Source of the DNA: Thermomucor indicae-seudaticae
Lineage: Eukaryota; Mucoromycota; Mucoromycetes; Mucorales; Lichtheimiaceae
NCBI GenBank assembly: GCA_000787465.1
Contig: JSYX01000435.1
Span: 1-29,617 of the forward strand
Direction of reading: 5' to 3'
Length of the DNA stretch: 29,617 nt
Position 1 is the stretch's first letter; every line of letters begins with the position of its first letter. Below, in pieces: positions 1-10,376 of this stretch. Under the pieces are notes generated by a model, which saw only the letters and a list, made by a program, of their open reading frames with translations, had not been told where the DNA came from and searched no databases. A program made the translations under genes and the position numbers.

Positions 1-429
1 CTTTCACGGTCGCCTGAGCACTGCACCAACGACTTCCCATGGTGCCAGCCTCCTAACATGGATTAATAAGCCAGCGGATACCCTCCCCTCCTGACCCTAC
101 ATATATCTACAATATATCTATCAAACAAAAACCATAGAAGACGCACGTTTCCCCACCCCAACTAGTTCTTTTGCCCACCCCCTTCCCGGCCTTCCCATTT
201 TCCCTTCGCCTAGGGTTTTTCTAAAGACTCCACCTACCGACACGGCGCGAGCGATATGCTGATAATCAGCGAGCGCTCAAATCGCATTTTTTTTAATAAA
301 CACATATTAGAAGCAAAGGAATTTTAGCTTACTGCAAACCGTGTACATATTACACCTGTCATAATCCTGTATCTTTTTTACAAAAGGAAAAGAAAAGCCA
401 ATATTTACAATTTCAAGACTGGGCAACTG
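1..429. other. Left edge, no supported gene
   Basis: No gene can be supported here. The stretch holds pyrimidine-rich tracts (about 160-230), a T-run followed by AATAAA on the plus strand (about 288-299), and the 3' flank of the minus-strand LRR gene that ends at 430. A minus-strand ATG at 40 opens a frame of 13 codons that runs out of the window; it could be the first exon of a gene to the left, but there is too little to judge. Confidence 0.3.
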
Positions 430-3400
430 TTAGTATATATTATCCTCCTCCTCCTGCTGCTGCTGCCGCCGCTGCTCTTGGCGTAGTTTCGCCATAATAT
501 CCTCGGCACCATTGATTTCGCTTTCCGTCAAGGGCACACCATCCAACACCCGCAGCTTTGGACAGCACTTTATAAACAGCGCCCTGTACATCCCTCGTCG
601 TTCCTTCCAATGAGGCGGCAGACTGCGGCAAAACTCTGCATCCCTAGCCAACCAAGTTTTATCATGCTCATGCGCAAGATATCGTGATATCCTGTCCGAA
701 CAAGAAGATGTCTTGACAACACCACCATGGACCTCAAAGTTTTCATAAATGGATGGATAGAGTTTGCTGCTGATCGGGTTTTGCCGGAAATCCAAGTACC
801 GCAGTCGATCCAAGGACCGGATGGAATCCAACGTATCGCTCAAGCTCTGTAACCGGTTGTCGATCAGAACGAGTTTTTGAAGGTGTCGAAGTTTCCGCAA
901 CGGCCGGATTTCTTTGAGGTAATTGTGACTCAGATAGAGTGCACCCAAGTTGGGCACCTGCCGATAAAAGTCCCCAGGCAGCTCTTCTAGTTGAATCGCG
1001 CAAAGCTCCAGGTATTCTAGTGTAAAGAAGTCCACAACGCTGTTCAAATTCCGGAGTGCATTGCCTTACATACATAGACGCCCCACTCAGTTATACTGTA
1101 CGCACATTCAGACGCATTCGATCGTTGGAATCCCTTACCAGACAAATAGAGCTTCCGCGCTCCTCGCAGGTACCGCATATTCACTTCCCTTTAAATTTAT
1201 GCGCAGAGAGAGAGAGAGGAAGGAGGGACGTCAGGTTAGTTATGCGGAGCATCCCGAAAACAGGTTATACTTACACCTTCTGTCCACCCTGGTCTCGAAG
1301 CGAAAAGCTATCTATTCGTGGTACGCAAGAAAGCCCAATGATGCGTACGATCTGATTATCGTCCAGATAAAGGGTCCGAAGATCTGGAAAGAAGCTGCCA
1401 TCGAACGCCTTGAGCCTGTTGTAACTCATGCGCAGCACCTTTAACTTCTCCATCGGTGTTTCTAGTTGAATCCACTTGATATCGTTGTGGTCTATATCCA
1501 GGTTGGATGGCTTTAGGCATGATATCACAGACACTCTGTCATGTTTCCAGTTACATACCGAGGTTCAGTGTACGAAGACCAGTCAGCCCTTCGATAGCTT
1601 CAAGGCATTCGATGCGGTTATAGGAAAGGTCGAGTGTCTCCAAATTCTCCCTACAACTCTGATACATGAACTCTCGTTCTATACAACAAGTTCTCGTTGT
1701 TTAGAAACCGCTTACATTTTTGCCCTCCTGAATCCTAGTCGTCTGATGGCATTGCCTCGCAAGTTTAGATGCATCAGACCCTTCATCGTTTTGAACGGAC
1801 CACAAGAGGTTATCTTGTTGCTTTCGGCGTGCAAAGTTCGTAAGTGGTACAATAAAGAAATACCTGACAAAACGCTTAGCCAACATCTTCCTTACAAAGG
1901 AACCGATGGAACATGTACCGTCAAAGCTTCCGATAGCATTGTTGCATATATCCAGGTACTGGAGGTTTCGCAAATGTTGAATACCGCGTATATCCGTTAG
2001 CCTTTTTATGCATTGGCAAGTGAGTACTGAGGCGCGCTTGGTTCACAATATCATTTACCTGTTCGTCTTGACGTTCAGCGTCTGCAAAGACTGCGGTAAC
2101 CGACTGAGTTCGGATATGGAATTATTTGAGCTTTTTTTGCATGAGGGAGCCGTAGTTATTAACTAAGTAATAGTCGGTATTCGATATTTGGCAGACGTAC
2201 ATGTCAAGCACCTCAAGCGACGGCAAAACGGTTTCCAAATCGGTAATAGCAGTGATATTCTGACGAGTGAGCTCAAGCACGCGTATAGTGTTCCACTGCC
2301 CAAAGGGCCGAATAGATGTGATATGCTCTGCAATCTCTTGCAATGCCTGTTCTCGATCGATTTCTGGCTCAAAACGGAAGCATGTACTCAGGGCTTCAAT
2401 GGTTTTTCTGTTGTCACGATTCAGTTGACGCTCTCGATGCTCAAGCTCATTCAGCAGCAGGCAGCGTGCTTCAATATCGGATCCTTCTTCCTCCTCATCT
2501 TCTGTCGTTTGCTGATCATCTACGGATCGAGGGAGTTCACTCGTTGTATCTGTCGTCTGAGGTTCAAGCTGTATGTAATCTTCGTCTATTGATAGTGGAG
2601 GCGATTCGTCATCGTTGTCGTCTTTTTCGTCTGAAGAAGGGCTAAGCTGTAAGTCGTTGGACCGTGACGAACATGCTTGCTTGCGTGTCGGCTGCTCCTC
2701 CTGCCGACGTTCCTGGCGCATCTTTTGATCTCTTTCCAATTTTCTTTGAAAAGCTTGATCAGCTGCAGTCGCGGCTCTTTGCTTCCCTTTTCCCTCTGAC
2801 ATTACTTTCAAATAGTGAATATTCTTCTTCACCACTCGTCTTTACGCGAAATAAGGAAAGGGAAGATAGCTCACCTCCTGTAGGCGCTTCCAGTGGTGAT
2901 GCCATTAATCCAACCAAGAGATTCCTCTGAGGTGACGAAACGAATGGAAAAGAAGGGCCTGAACGAGAAGGACACCATTGGGCTCGACTGTCTGCCGACA
3001 CTGAGGACAGAATCGAAGGAAGTGTTCTGCAAATTGAAGAAGGGCCAGCCTCCGAGCTGCTTTCCTCCTTTCCGGATAGTAAAGGCTTGTTTTCTTCTGG
3101 CGACGACTGAACGGGTTCTTGAGAATAAGAACTGCTGCTGATATCTTTGCTATTGACCATGTTGGAAAAGAGAGATGCTTTGGAAGACGGATGATTTTTT
3201 CCCAATTTATCATGCATCTCTTTGTCTCTGGAACAGTAATACGGGTCATTGTCGTCATTCATGCCATTTTCGTGCTTATTCTGCTGCTGTCTCTCCACCA
3301 CCCAATCTTTATTCGTATCCTGCTCCTCTTCATCATACAGTACAAGATCATCCGGCGACTTTGTGATATCCCTGCCATCCAGTACGAAGCTATGTTGTTC

Positions 3401-3610
3401 GGAGGCTTCAGAATCGTAGAGCTCTGGTAGATTGGCGAATCGATCAAAGTTCAGGGACAATCGCGTCGTCGTAGACCGGTTGATTCCTTCTTGTAGCTGT
3501 GTGTTTGACGCATTTTCAAGACAAGTTGTTGGATCTGTCTTTTCGGTTTCGAAAATGGCATTCTCGAGATCCGGTTTCGGTGCTGAGAAGTCTGTCTCGG
3601 TACATGCCAT
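430..3610 (-). CDS. Septation initiation network scaffold, Cdc11/Nud1-like LRR protein
   Basis: Nine exons: 3610-2875, 2804-2201, 2130-2059, 2001-1919, 1863-1716, 1650-1559, 1491-1275, 1188-1139, 1064-430. They join in phase through GT-AG introns of 55-86 nt and give 878 residues. The first ATG of the open frame is at 3610. The N-terminal half is acidic, Ser/Gln-rich and apparently disordered. From about residue 430 there are some 13 leucine-rich repeats of the form LxxLxLxxNxI, including LDISNNSI, LDLSYNRI and LYLSGNAL, and a Ser-Leu-Arg-Asp-Gln segment. A basic, Gln/Glu-rich tail ends the protein. This disordered-plus-C-terminal-LRR plan, and the length, fit Cdc11 of fission yeast and Nud1 of budding yeast, which anchor the SIN/MEN kinase cascade at the spindle pole body. 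Exon borders restore repeat periodicity, which supports the model. Family assignment is by motif and layout only; another large LRR scaffold is the alternative. Confidence 0.88.
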
Positions 3611-3948
3611 GGCAGAGTCCTGTTTCCCCTTCCTTCCTGCCCGAAAAGGAAAAAGCGTGAAATTCACGCCGTCGATCCAAAGTCTATTCAATGGACTCTT
3701 CTTGTTGACAAGCGAGATATAAAAGGGCAGATCCAAGTAATCCGCGTATTATGGGCCAGAGTACTGATCCTTATTTCTGCGCGGTATCATGCAGGATCCA
3801 CAACTTCATGTTCGCAGTAGTGTGAACAATTCATGCATTAACCCCACATTAGGTTTTCCATCTTCCATAGTGTATATTTTCAAACATAGGTTTATTTAAT
3901 ACAAAGCAAAAATAAAGGGGAAAATCTGGTTTTTGGTAATGACAAAGT
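3611..3948. other. Intergenic: promoter of the LRR gene and 3' flank of the complex I gene
   Basis: 338 bases between two minus-strand genes. The reading frame of the LRR gene stays open for at least 42 codons upstream of its ATG but contains no further ATG. A minus-strand AATAAA at 3896-3891 lies about 55 bases past the stop of the complex I gene and is a likely polyadenylation signal. No other feature is visible. Confidence 0.5.
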
Positions 3949-4950
3949 CTATTTCTTTTCTTCGGCCGATTCAAGCTGTTTGACAGGCGTGTCATCACGA
4001 CCAGGACCTTCAAAATGCAGTGCTCTTATTATTACACTTTTTCCTTATGTCGCCATATATGTATCAACGGAAAAAAAGTTACCTGTCTGCTCCCAAGGCG
4101 ACAGAGCACCTTCAAAGTTTCGGAATGCCTGAGTCAATTCAAGCGGCTCTTGCACCACTCGTTTCTTTTCCTCATCGTAGCGCACTTCCACGTAACCGGT
4201 GAGCGGGAAATCCTTACGGAGCGGGTGGCCCTCGAAACCATAGTCGGTCAGGATACGTCTCAAATCAGGGTGACCCACAAAGAAGACGCCAAACATGTCA
4301 TAGACTTCACGTTCCTGCCAGTTGGCAACGCTGAAGAGTGGAACGATGGAAGGGACCGGCGTCGTCTCGCTCGCATAGGTCTTGACGCGGATACGGGCAT
4401 TGTATCGCATGCTCAACATGTTGTAAACGACCTCGAACCGGTGCTCGCGGGTGGGGTAATCGACGCCCGTGATATCCTGAACCGATTTGAACTGGCAGTT
4501 GGTATGGTCACGCAAAAAGGTCATGACGGGATGAAGCGCAGTAGGTGCAACGTAAAGCGTCAGTTCGTCCTTGTACACGCTGAATTGCTGAATGTATTTT
4601 GGCAACACCGACATCAGGTACTTGCCGTACTCATGAAGCCCATCATTGCCAGACCGGTAGTTGGGATCTGCAGGATTCAGCTTTTTCTCGGCGGCTATAT
4701 ATATACACCAACCGGTATAAGAATCGTCGCGATATACACCGTTACTATTGACCCTTGCTATTCATTACCTTGCTGTCTTGCCAAGCTGCTGGTGAACGTA
4801 CGCTTTGTGTTCACGCGGACTGCAAGTTTGGGTTGATTAAGAATAACGGCAATGAACAAACGCGACGGTCGACAAAAACGTACCGGCAGGAAGGAGCGAC
4901 TGCTGACGAGCAACACGCAATAACGTCGTGCCAAGAAGTCGTGATGCCAT
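3949..4950 (-). CDS. NADH:ubiquinone oxidoreductase 30-kDa subunit (NDUFS3/NuoC family), mitochondrial
   Basis: Four exons: 4950-4884, 4819-4769, 4694-4083, 4007-3949; introns of 64, 74 and 75 nt; 262 residues. Residues 1-38 are rich in Arg, Ser and Leu without acidic residues, as expected for a mitochondrial presequence, and this part is split over the two short first exons. The core carries the 30-kDa subunit signature from about residue 167 (EREVYDMFG, then [13 protein letters not shown] and [10 protein letters not shown]). The protein belongs to the peripheral Q-module arm of complex I, which passes electrons toward ubiquinone; this subunit is structural next to the 49-kDa subunit. The last exon adds a short acidic tail ending in Glu-Glu-Lys-Lys. 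Length fits fungal homologues after presequence removal. No defects are seen. This is the safest assignment in the window. Confidence 0.97.
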
Positions 4951-5287
4951 TACTTTGAGTTAAAAGACAAAAAGAGTGGGGAAATTTTGTGATATGAAAG
5001 GTAAAGGCAAGGGACTTCTTTTTTCTTGCCACTGCGCTCTCGACGGTCGTTTTGTTTTTCAATGAGCCCCGCAGAAAAGCCGACGTCACGCCAGCCTTTT
5101 TGCCCTGCCAAGGGCCAAAATCAAGGCACATGGCGTGCGAACCTTTGAAGTAATGGGCATGGCCTTTTCGCTATTGTCGAACATTACCCCGCGAGAGAAA
5201 TAAAAGTGTTCGATATAACGGCATATTCTCACGATAAACGTATTTTTCGACATCAGAAACGACATGCCGTTTTAAAAGCGTCAGAAA
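4951..5287. other. Intergenic: promoter of the complex I gene and 3' flank of the Rab3GAP2-like gene
   Basis: 337 bases with no gene I can support. It holds the minus-strand upstream region of the complex I subunit gene and the downstream flank of the next minus-strand gene. No clear TATA box or polyadenylation signal was recognised on the minus strand. Confidence 0.4.
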
Positions 5288-7485
5288 CTAATGTCTATTT
5301 AACGTTTTTGTTACTTGTATATTACGAACTTGACCTTCGGGTCCTATAAGCAGACATTTCGATAGACATCCAAATTCTCCTTCATTATTGCGCATGGCCG
5401 TCCTTCGCCGCTCCAAACTGGCCAGACTACTACCTAGAGGTTCATGACCGCAAGACACGAGTCGCCATCCTTGTCCGATACGGTACATGCCCACTTGATT
5501 CCCGTGCCTCATATGGAACACGAAAAGCAACCCTCGTCTTTCAGAATAAATGACTAGAAACAGTGATACGCGCACAGGCGATGGACGAGGCGAAGACAAA
5601 TCTGTGCCGTCTTCTTCACTGTCAAGCATCTCCACCCATCCACAAACAGCATCGCGTAAACCTTTCCACATTCGAATCATTTCTCCTGTCCGGACATCCA
5701 ATAAAATAACTCGGCCCAACGTGTCGCTGGTAACGGCTAGAGGGTGCCTTTGGGCACTCGCAGATGGCGGGCCAAGAGTGATATGAGTGATGCGACGGTC
5801 GGGATCATTTAGCTCCAGAACAGACGACAAAGGTGTTGCTGGTTCAATATGTGTTGGCGGAGGGTGCATTTCTGGTACGTATGGTGCAGGAGAACTGGAT
5901 CGTGGTGAAGTTCCAGATGACGAGCTGTTTCCAGACCACCATGATTTTGCAAAGGAAAAGACTGGCGTTGCTACACGCGATACCATGTAACTCGCCATAG
6001 AAGTTGCTGACATAAGTGGATGACCGGAATCAGCCGTCGCATAATAACATAACGTCGGACTGCTGCCGACGGCGATATACCGAGATGTGGCTACTGCAGG
6101 GAAGGGATTGGTCGACAGCAACGCAGGCAGTTCAAAAAGCGCAGGGGATTGCGATTGAGACGGAGACGGGCCTCACATGACAGTAGCAGTCAGACGGCAT
6201 CAGGCATTATCCTCCTCCTGCATGGACATACCTAGACTAACTACATCCCTCACTTGATCTTGCCGCTGCAGTTCATACTTTTTGTATGTAAAAGCAGTGT
6301 GCATCCGTGAGGCATCTACAAGTGATTGAAATTAAAGACATTTAATTAACTACCGTACGATAACATGTTGATCTTTACCTATTCCACTTTCTCGTTGCCC
6401 ATCGCAGACTCGCAGAACCATCCATAGACTCTGACCGTCAATGCTCACTACACGGTTTCCTTTGAACAGTATAGTAATCTCTTCGTCTTCGCCGGTCAGG
6501 ATTTCTGAAGAAACCTTAAAAACGGGAGGCGGCGTTCGCATTTTTATAGACAAGACAGGTTGTGGCTCCAACAATTGCATCGTCAACAGAGTACCAGTCT
6601 GCAAAAATGTTTGGTTATTACGGTTCCCAACATCACATGACGGCAACTATGATAGTGGGTTACCTCTGAAAACACGCGTAGCCATCCAGTAGAGTAGCCT
6701 GCCATAATAAATATCTGGCTGTCGATTTTTTGCTTCATCAAGTCATTGGGCTTTCTTCATCTCAATACAGAATCCCCCAGCTGTCACTCACCTTTTACGA
6801 CTGGATGGCAGAAAGAGAGGAAGGCAAAGAATAGCTGTAATGGTTTCTCTGTAGAAACTTACGCGTCAGCAAGTAACAGGCCACCTTGGCTATTATGACC
6901 CTTACTTACCCGTCCGTTTCGCAGCCAGAGCCTTGACCAACTGCGCAGTATTCCCCTTCTCGTTCATTTAACTCCAGCACGACAAACTTCTGTTTATGTG
7001 CTAGGACCATATGACGGCCAGCCGGTGAAGCTGACACGATATAAGATTCTGTCAAAGGAAGTGGCGATGCAACATTTTCCGTTGGAGAAGGGTCTTTTGA
7101 ATATTCTTCGGTTGTTTCTGAGCCATGTTCGTTGTTCATATTTGGTTCCTGTATTGATCGAGTGGCTACTAAGCAATTAGAAGGTACCCGGAGAATTATA
7201 TCTTTACTTCGGCATCAAGGCTCCAGCCCCAATCTTTATCCCAGGAATCGCCTATAATGAAGGGCCTCTTTCAAGTCAGACTCCAGTTAGAGAGAAAAAA
7301 GAAGAAAGGGACTCGCCTTGCTCATCTTTTGCTCCTTCCAGTTTCATTGATTCCAGCTCGGCTGCTGCTGCCTCAGCTCCAACGTCCTCAATGGTTGTCG
7401 CCACACGTGGCAATCGGCCAACGAGAATAGACAGAATGGGAGTCGGGATACAATAATGCGGGGCTAAAACACATTTGAATGACAT
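5288..7485 (-). CDS. Rab3GAP2-like protein (N-terminal domain only)
   Basis: Eight exons: 7485-7317, 7251-7208, 7148-6910, 6848-6792, 6718-6664, 6598-6379, 6315-6232, 6171-5288; 583 residues, all phases closing. Intron 1 (7316-7252) is a GC-AG intron (CAAG|GCGAGT). The order of motifs follows the N-terminal domain of the non-catalytic Rab3 GAP subunit: a WDKDWGW acidic-aromatic motif, an AGYSTGWLR strand, YKKYELQ, SRYIAVGS, EPATPL, GRVILLDV (about 442) and RMWKG with RDA (about 456-462), then FLVIYSERRG. In animals the complex with Rab3GAP1 acts on Rab3/Rab18 and in autophagy and lipid-droplet trafficking. The protein stops right after this domain, whereas metazoan proteins are more than twice as long, so it is a short version or has lost the rest. 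No catalytic activity is expected of this subunit alone. Confidence 0.9.
7252..7316 (-). other. GC-AG intron 1 of the Rab3GAP2-like gene
   Basis: The donor is CAAG|GCGAGT and the acceptor TTATAG, 65 nt. No GT donor nearby keeps the frame: the closest (GTCCCT) leads to a stop within five codons. The joined exons give the conserved acidic WDKDWGW motif, which supports the unusual donor. Confidence 0.8.
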
Positions 7486-8112
7486 TGCACTCGAGTGGCA
7501 AGAGCATCATATTACGTGGCGCACAAAGAAGACAACTTTTGCCTTTCGGCGTGAAATTTCGGCGTAGCCGAGCGGTCACGTGCTTGATCATCCCCTCTAA
7601 ACTGGTCTTGCGCAGCCAGACAAGCTCCCCTGCGTGCGATAATGTAATGATACTTCTAAAATGCTAACCTTGGTACGATATAACATGAACATGTCCGATT
7701 ATAAACGTCTTTTTGGCGAAAAGAGATGATGTTTTGTTCATCCTTCTGCCACATGGGTGTTCATCTTGTAATTGGAGCGAGCTACGTCCTTGGATGGAGA
7801 CAACAAGCAAAACTACAGGTCACTTTACCGTAAATGGGGTCCAAGGCTTATACGTGCACGCACGATAACCCCTGCCTGGTGCATATTACTCAATTTACGA
7901 GTTGGCTATTTCCATTCCCATAGGATGTCCAGATTATATGGGTCATGCTTTTTCAATATGATATCAATGATCTTGTATAGCCGAATCCTAATGTTTTGCG
8001 AGTAAAACAGTTTACTTTGCAAAAATGACTGTCAAGGAAGCCATACAAAAAGGGAGACCTCTTTCTAATATATCAATTGGGCCTTCCTTGTTTTCTTTCA
8101 CTGATTTGCGCC
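7486..8112. promoter_or_regulatory. Divergent intergenic region
   Basis: 627 bases between the start of the minus-strand Rab3GAP2-like gene and the start of the plus-strand hydrolase, so it should hold both promoters. A CACGTG E-box lies at 7577-7582, 92 bases upstream of the Rab3GAP2-like ATG. The stretch 7560-7580 looks like a tRNA A-box but has no B-box. No TATA box is clear for either gene, and no coding region is convincing. Confidence 0.4.
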
Positions 8113-9523
8113 ATGACCGATATCCTGTCCCAGAGCAAGCTCTGCTGCTCTAAGGAATGCTGTCTGTTACCACCAGCCATGATCGAGCTACTACTGTCCA
8201 GCGGCCTGGAAGAAGGAAAGAACAAGGAAAAATCCCTTCCGCAAGCGCGAGTCTTGTTTTTGTCTCTCGACTTTTACCATTCTATGCGTAACTTTCCCGG
8301 TAGTCTCGTCGTCGTAGCAAGACAAGTTTGGAAACATTTTACGGGCCAACCGAAGCGGCCCTCGTGGGATCTCAAAACAACGCTTCTCATGGCGTTGTTG
8401 CAAACGCTCCGTGATCAGTCCTTGATGCTGAGCTTCGACTTTTGGCGCTTTAATTTGGAACAGTTGCGTTGGATAGCTCCTAAGGACTGTCCCATCGAAC
8501 CGATTCGGTTCCGTGTTTACCCAAGAAAGCTCCCTAGTGTTCTTGATCCGCTGGACAAACTTGAAGATGGCACACGTGTTATGACGGGCGAATGGGTATC
8601 ATCAGAATCCGTCAAGAAAGAGGTTATCTTTTACGTTCACGGCGGCGGCTACATTGCCATGAGTGCACAGTCGCATCGATATTTGACAATTAAAATTAGT
8701 AAAGCTACTGGATATCGCGTCTTTGGTAAGAGAGATGATAGATTTGCTTACGTGTGAAAAAGATGGAGTTAATGCTCTGATATGTAGGCTTTCAATTACC
8801 GTTTGGCACCCGAAACCCGGTTTCCTGGAGCCTTATACGACTCTGTGCAATGCTATCTTTATTTGATCCACAATTGCGGCATCGATCCCAGTAATGTTAT
8901 TATGATGGGTGACTCGGCAGGCGGAGGCCTCTGCATGGCACTGCTTCTCTATCTTCGTGACCATCATCTTCCTCTTCCTCGCGGTGCCATTCTTTTATCG
9001 GTAAATCAACACTGTTGCATTGTTATGATTTATCACGATCAACTGACAGACGATCTATCCATTACATAGCCATGGGTGGATTTGACCTACAGTGGGCCCA
9101 GCTGGAAAGATGCGGCTCATTTCGATTGCATACCTCCAGAGCCTAAACTTTGGGACAAAAACCCGGCTCGTCTTTATGTTGATCACGAGGCTCTTTGGCG
9201 TCATCCTTATGTATTGCCTCTCTTTGCCGAGAGTTTCGATCATCTACCACCTCTTTTGATTCAATCCGGCGGATGTGAAGCCTTGCGTGACGAAGCGCAC
9301 TTGCTAGCCGGACGTATCCGCGAATCCTCCGTTGTCACCCACCAAGTATACCCCGTAAGTATCCTGAAATGAGTTCGGTTTGTTTTCACAAAGCTCAAGT
9401 CTGGGAAAGGACATGCCGCACGTTTTTCAAGCTTTGCCGGTACAACAGGCGCAGCTGGCTTTGCGGGACGTTCGTACCTGGATGAACCATGTTCTCGGAC
9501 CACGCCATTTGATTCCCGGGTAA
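8113..9523 (+). CDS. HSL-type alpha/beta hydrolase (esterase/lipase family)
   Basis: Four exons: 8113 to about 8724, 8788-9000, 9070-9354, 9410-9523; 407 residues if the first junction is placed to keep frame. The start is the first ATG of the open frame. The hormone-sensitive-lipase-type signature is complete: HGGGY oxyanion motif at 176-180, YRLAPE after the first intron, GDSAGGG with nucleophile Ser247, an acidic position in CEALRDE (Glu346 at the site aligned with the usual Asp; Asp349 follows), and His374 in DMPHVFQAL. The protein should hydrolyse short or medium acyl esters; substrate cannot be told. The N-terminal 100 residues are a family-atypical Cys- and Lys-rich extension. Oddity: exon 1 and exon 2 join in frame only if the intron is read as GG...AG (8725-8787) or GT...GG; plain GT-AG (8726-8787) adds one base and shifts the frame. 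Confidence 0.87.
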
Positions 9524-9751
9524 CATATGCACAAAGAGCGGAATTTTCAACGCTTCTTTATCATCGCAAGGTATTCACTGTTATTACTAATTAATTAAAA
9601 GTTGAAATGCTGCAAGCTTCCCGTGTGTAAGAGATTACGGCCTCATATTAATGGCTAGCCGGAAAACTTTATATGCAATCAACTGTATGAAGCGTCCGCG
9701 GAGTTACGCTTGCTGCGGTTCCCTAGATGCCGCAGCAACGTTCGTCAAATA

Positions 9752-9757
9752 TATAAA
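9752..9757 (+). promoter_or_regulatory. TATA box of the TMD0-like gene
   Basis: TATAAA stands 39 bases before the ATG at 9796, within an AT-rich run. Spacing fits a fungal core promoter. Its presence suggests that the truncated-looking reading frame still has its own promoter. Confidence 0.5.
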
Positions 9758-9795
9758 GCGTATAGATCGTTTATAGTGCAACGCCAACCGACGAT

Positions 9796-10308
9796 ATGGA
9801 CAACATACTGATTCATATGTTGGCGGCCTTGTCCATGGCCGGAACTGCATGCTGTAGCGCATTGGTCCTTTCTGCGCAACGTAGATATGAACGTCGACAA
9901 CGACTCGGACCTATTTCTCAAGACCGAAACCGTGATTTATCAGTGCCATTTTCAGATAACCATCGTCTTCCACGAATCATTGCGGAAACGACGGTTCTCG
10001 TTGGTCTGTCTGTCTGCGACCTTGTTGCAAGTCTTGAAGTGGATGAACCGACATCAAAGACGGTCTATTATTACGCGAGTGCCTCTGCATTGTTGCTGGT
10101 GTCGTGGTTATACCTCTGGATTTTGGCCCTGATCAGTCGACAGCACCGGTTACCGAGCTCCTGGGGCTACGTTTTAAATACGCATCTGTTCATCGTTAAC
10201 TTGGCTGCCATGGGCTGGTGCCATCTGGGAATGGCATCACACGTGAGATATTTTGTTGTTGTTGTTAGTGCTGTTAACAGAGATGAGCGAGAGACCAAAG
10301 TAATGTGA
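9796..10308 (+). CDS. Four-TM membrane protein segment, resembles ABCC transporter TMD0 (orphan 5' part)
   Basis: An open frame of 170 residues starts at an ATG just downstream of a TATA box. It has four hydrophobic segments (about residues 5-27, 55-77, 93-113, 126-149) separated by short polar loops, with Arg-rich cytosolic-type loops and LP-x-SW before the fourth. This is the layout of the N-terminal TMD0 of fungal ABCC transporters, and the gene may go on after residue 149, where CAC|GTGAGA could be a donor (10243). No ABC core (TMD1, Walker A, LSGGQ) follows anywhere in the window. Instead another gene begins at 10377. So this is either a truncated gene, a short independent membrane protein, or the first exon of the next gene, since an acceptor CTGCAG at 10371-10376 would join the two in frame. 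Identification is by topology only. Confidence 0.4.
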   Translation: MDNILIHMLAALSMAGTACCSALVLSAQRRYERRQRLGPISQDRNRDLSVPFSDNHRLPRIIAETTVLVGLSVCDLVASLEVDEPTSKTVYYYASASALLLVSWLYLWILALISRQHRLPSSWGYVLNTHLFIVNLAAMGWCHLGMASHVRYFVVVVSAVNRDERETKVM

Positions 10309-10376
10309 GACTTTGGTTTATTCTTCGAAGAAGAGCGAGCTTATTCTAGTCTGCCAGTAAAAGAAAAAGTCTGCAG

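Noticed and set aside
1206..1220. AG dinucleotide run as a regulatory element
   Set aside because: It lies within an intron of the LRR gene and, read on the minus strand, is the CT-rich tract of that intron.
4015..4836. 273-residue plus-strand open frame over the complex I gene
   Set aside because: It is the antisense of a clearly conserved coding exon and has no domain character.
7560..7640. tRNA-like A-box (TAGCCGAGCGGTCA) suggesting a tRNA-Ser/Leu gene
   Set aside because: No B-box (GGTTCGANTCC-like) follows at the proper distance, and no acceptor stem pairing was found.
7772..8005. 77-residue frame in the divergent intergenic region
   Set aside because: No motif and no continuation; it sits where the hydrolase promoter is expected.
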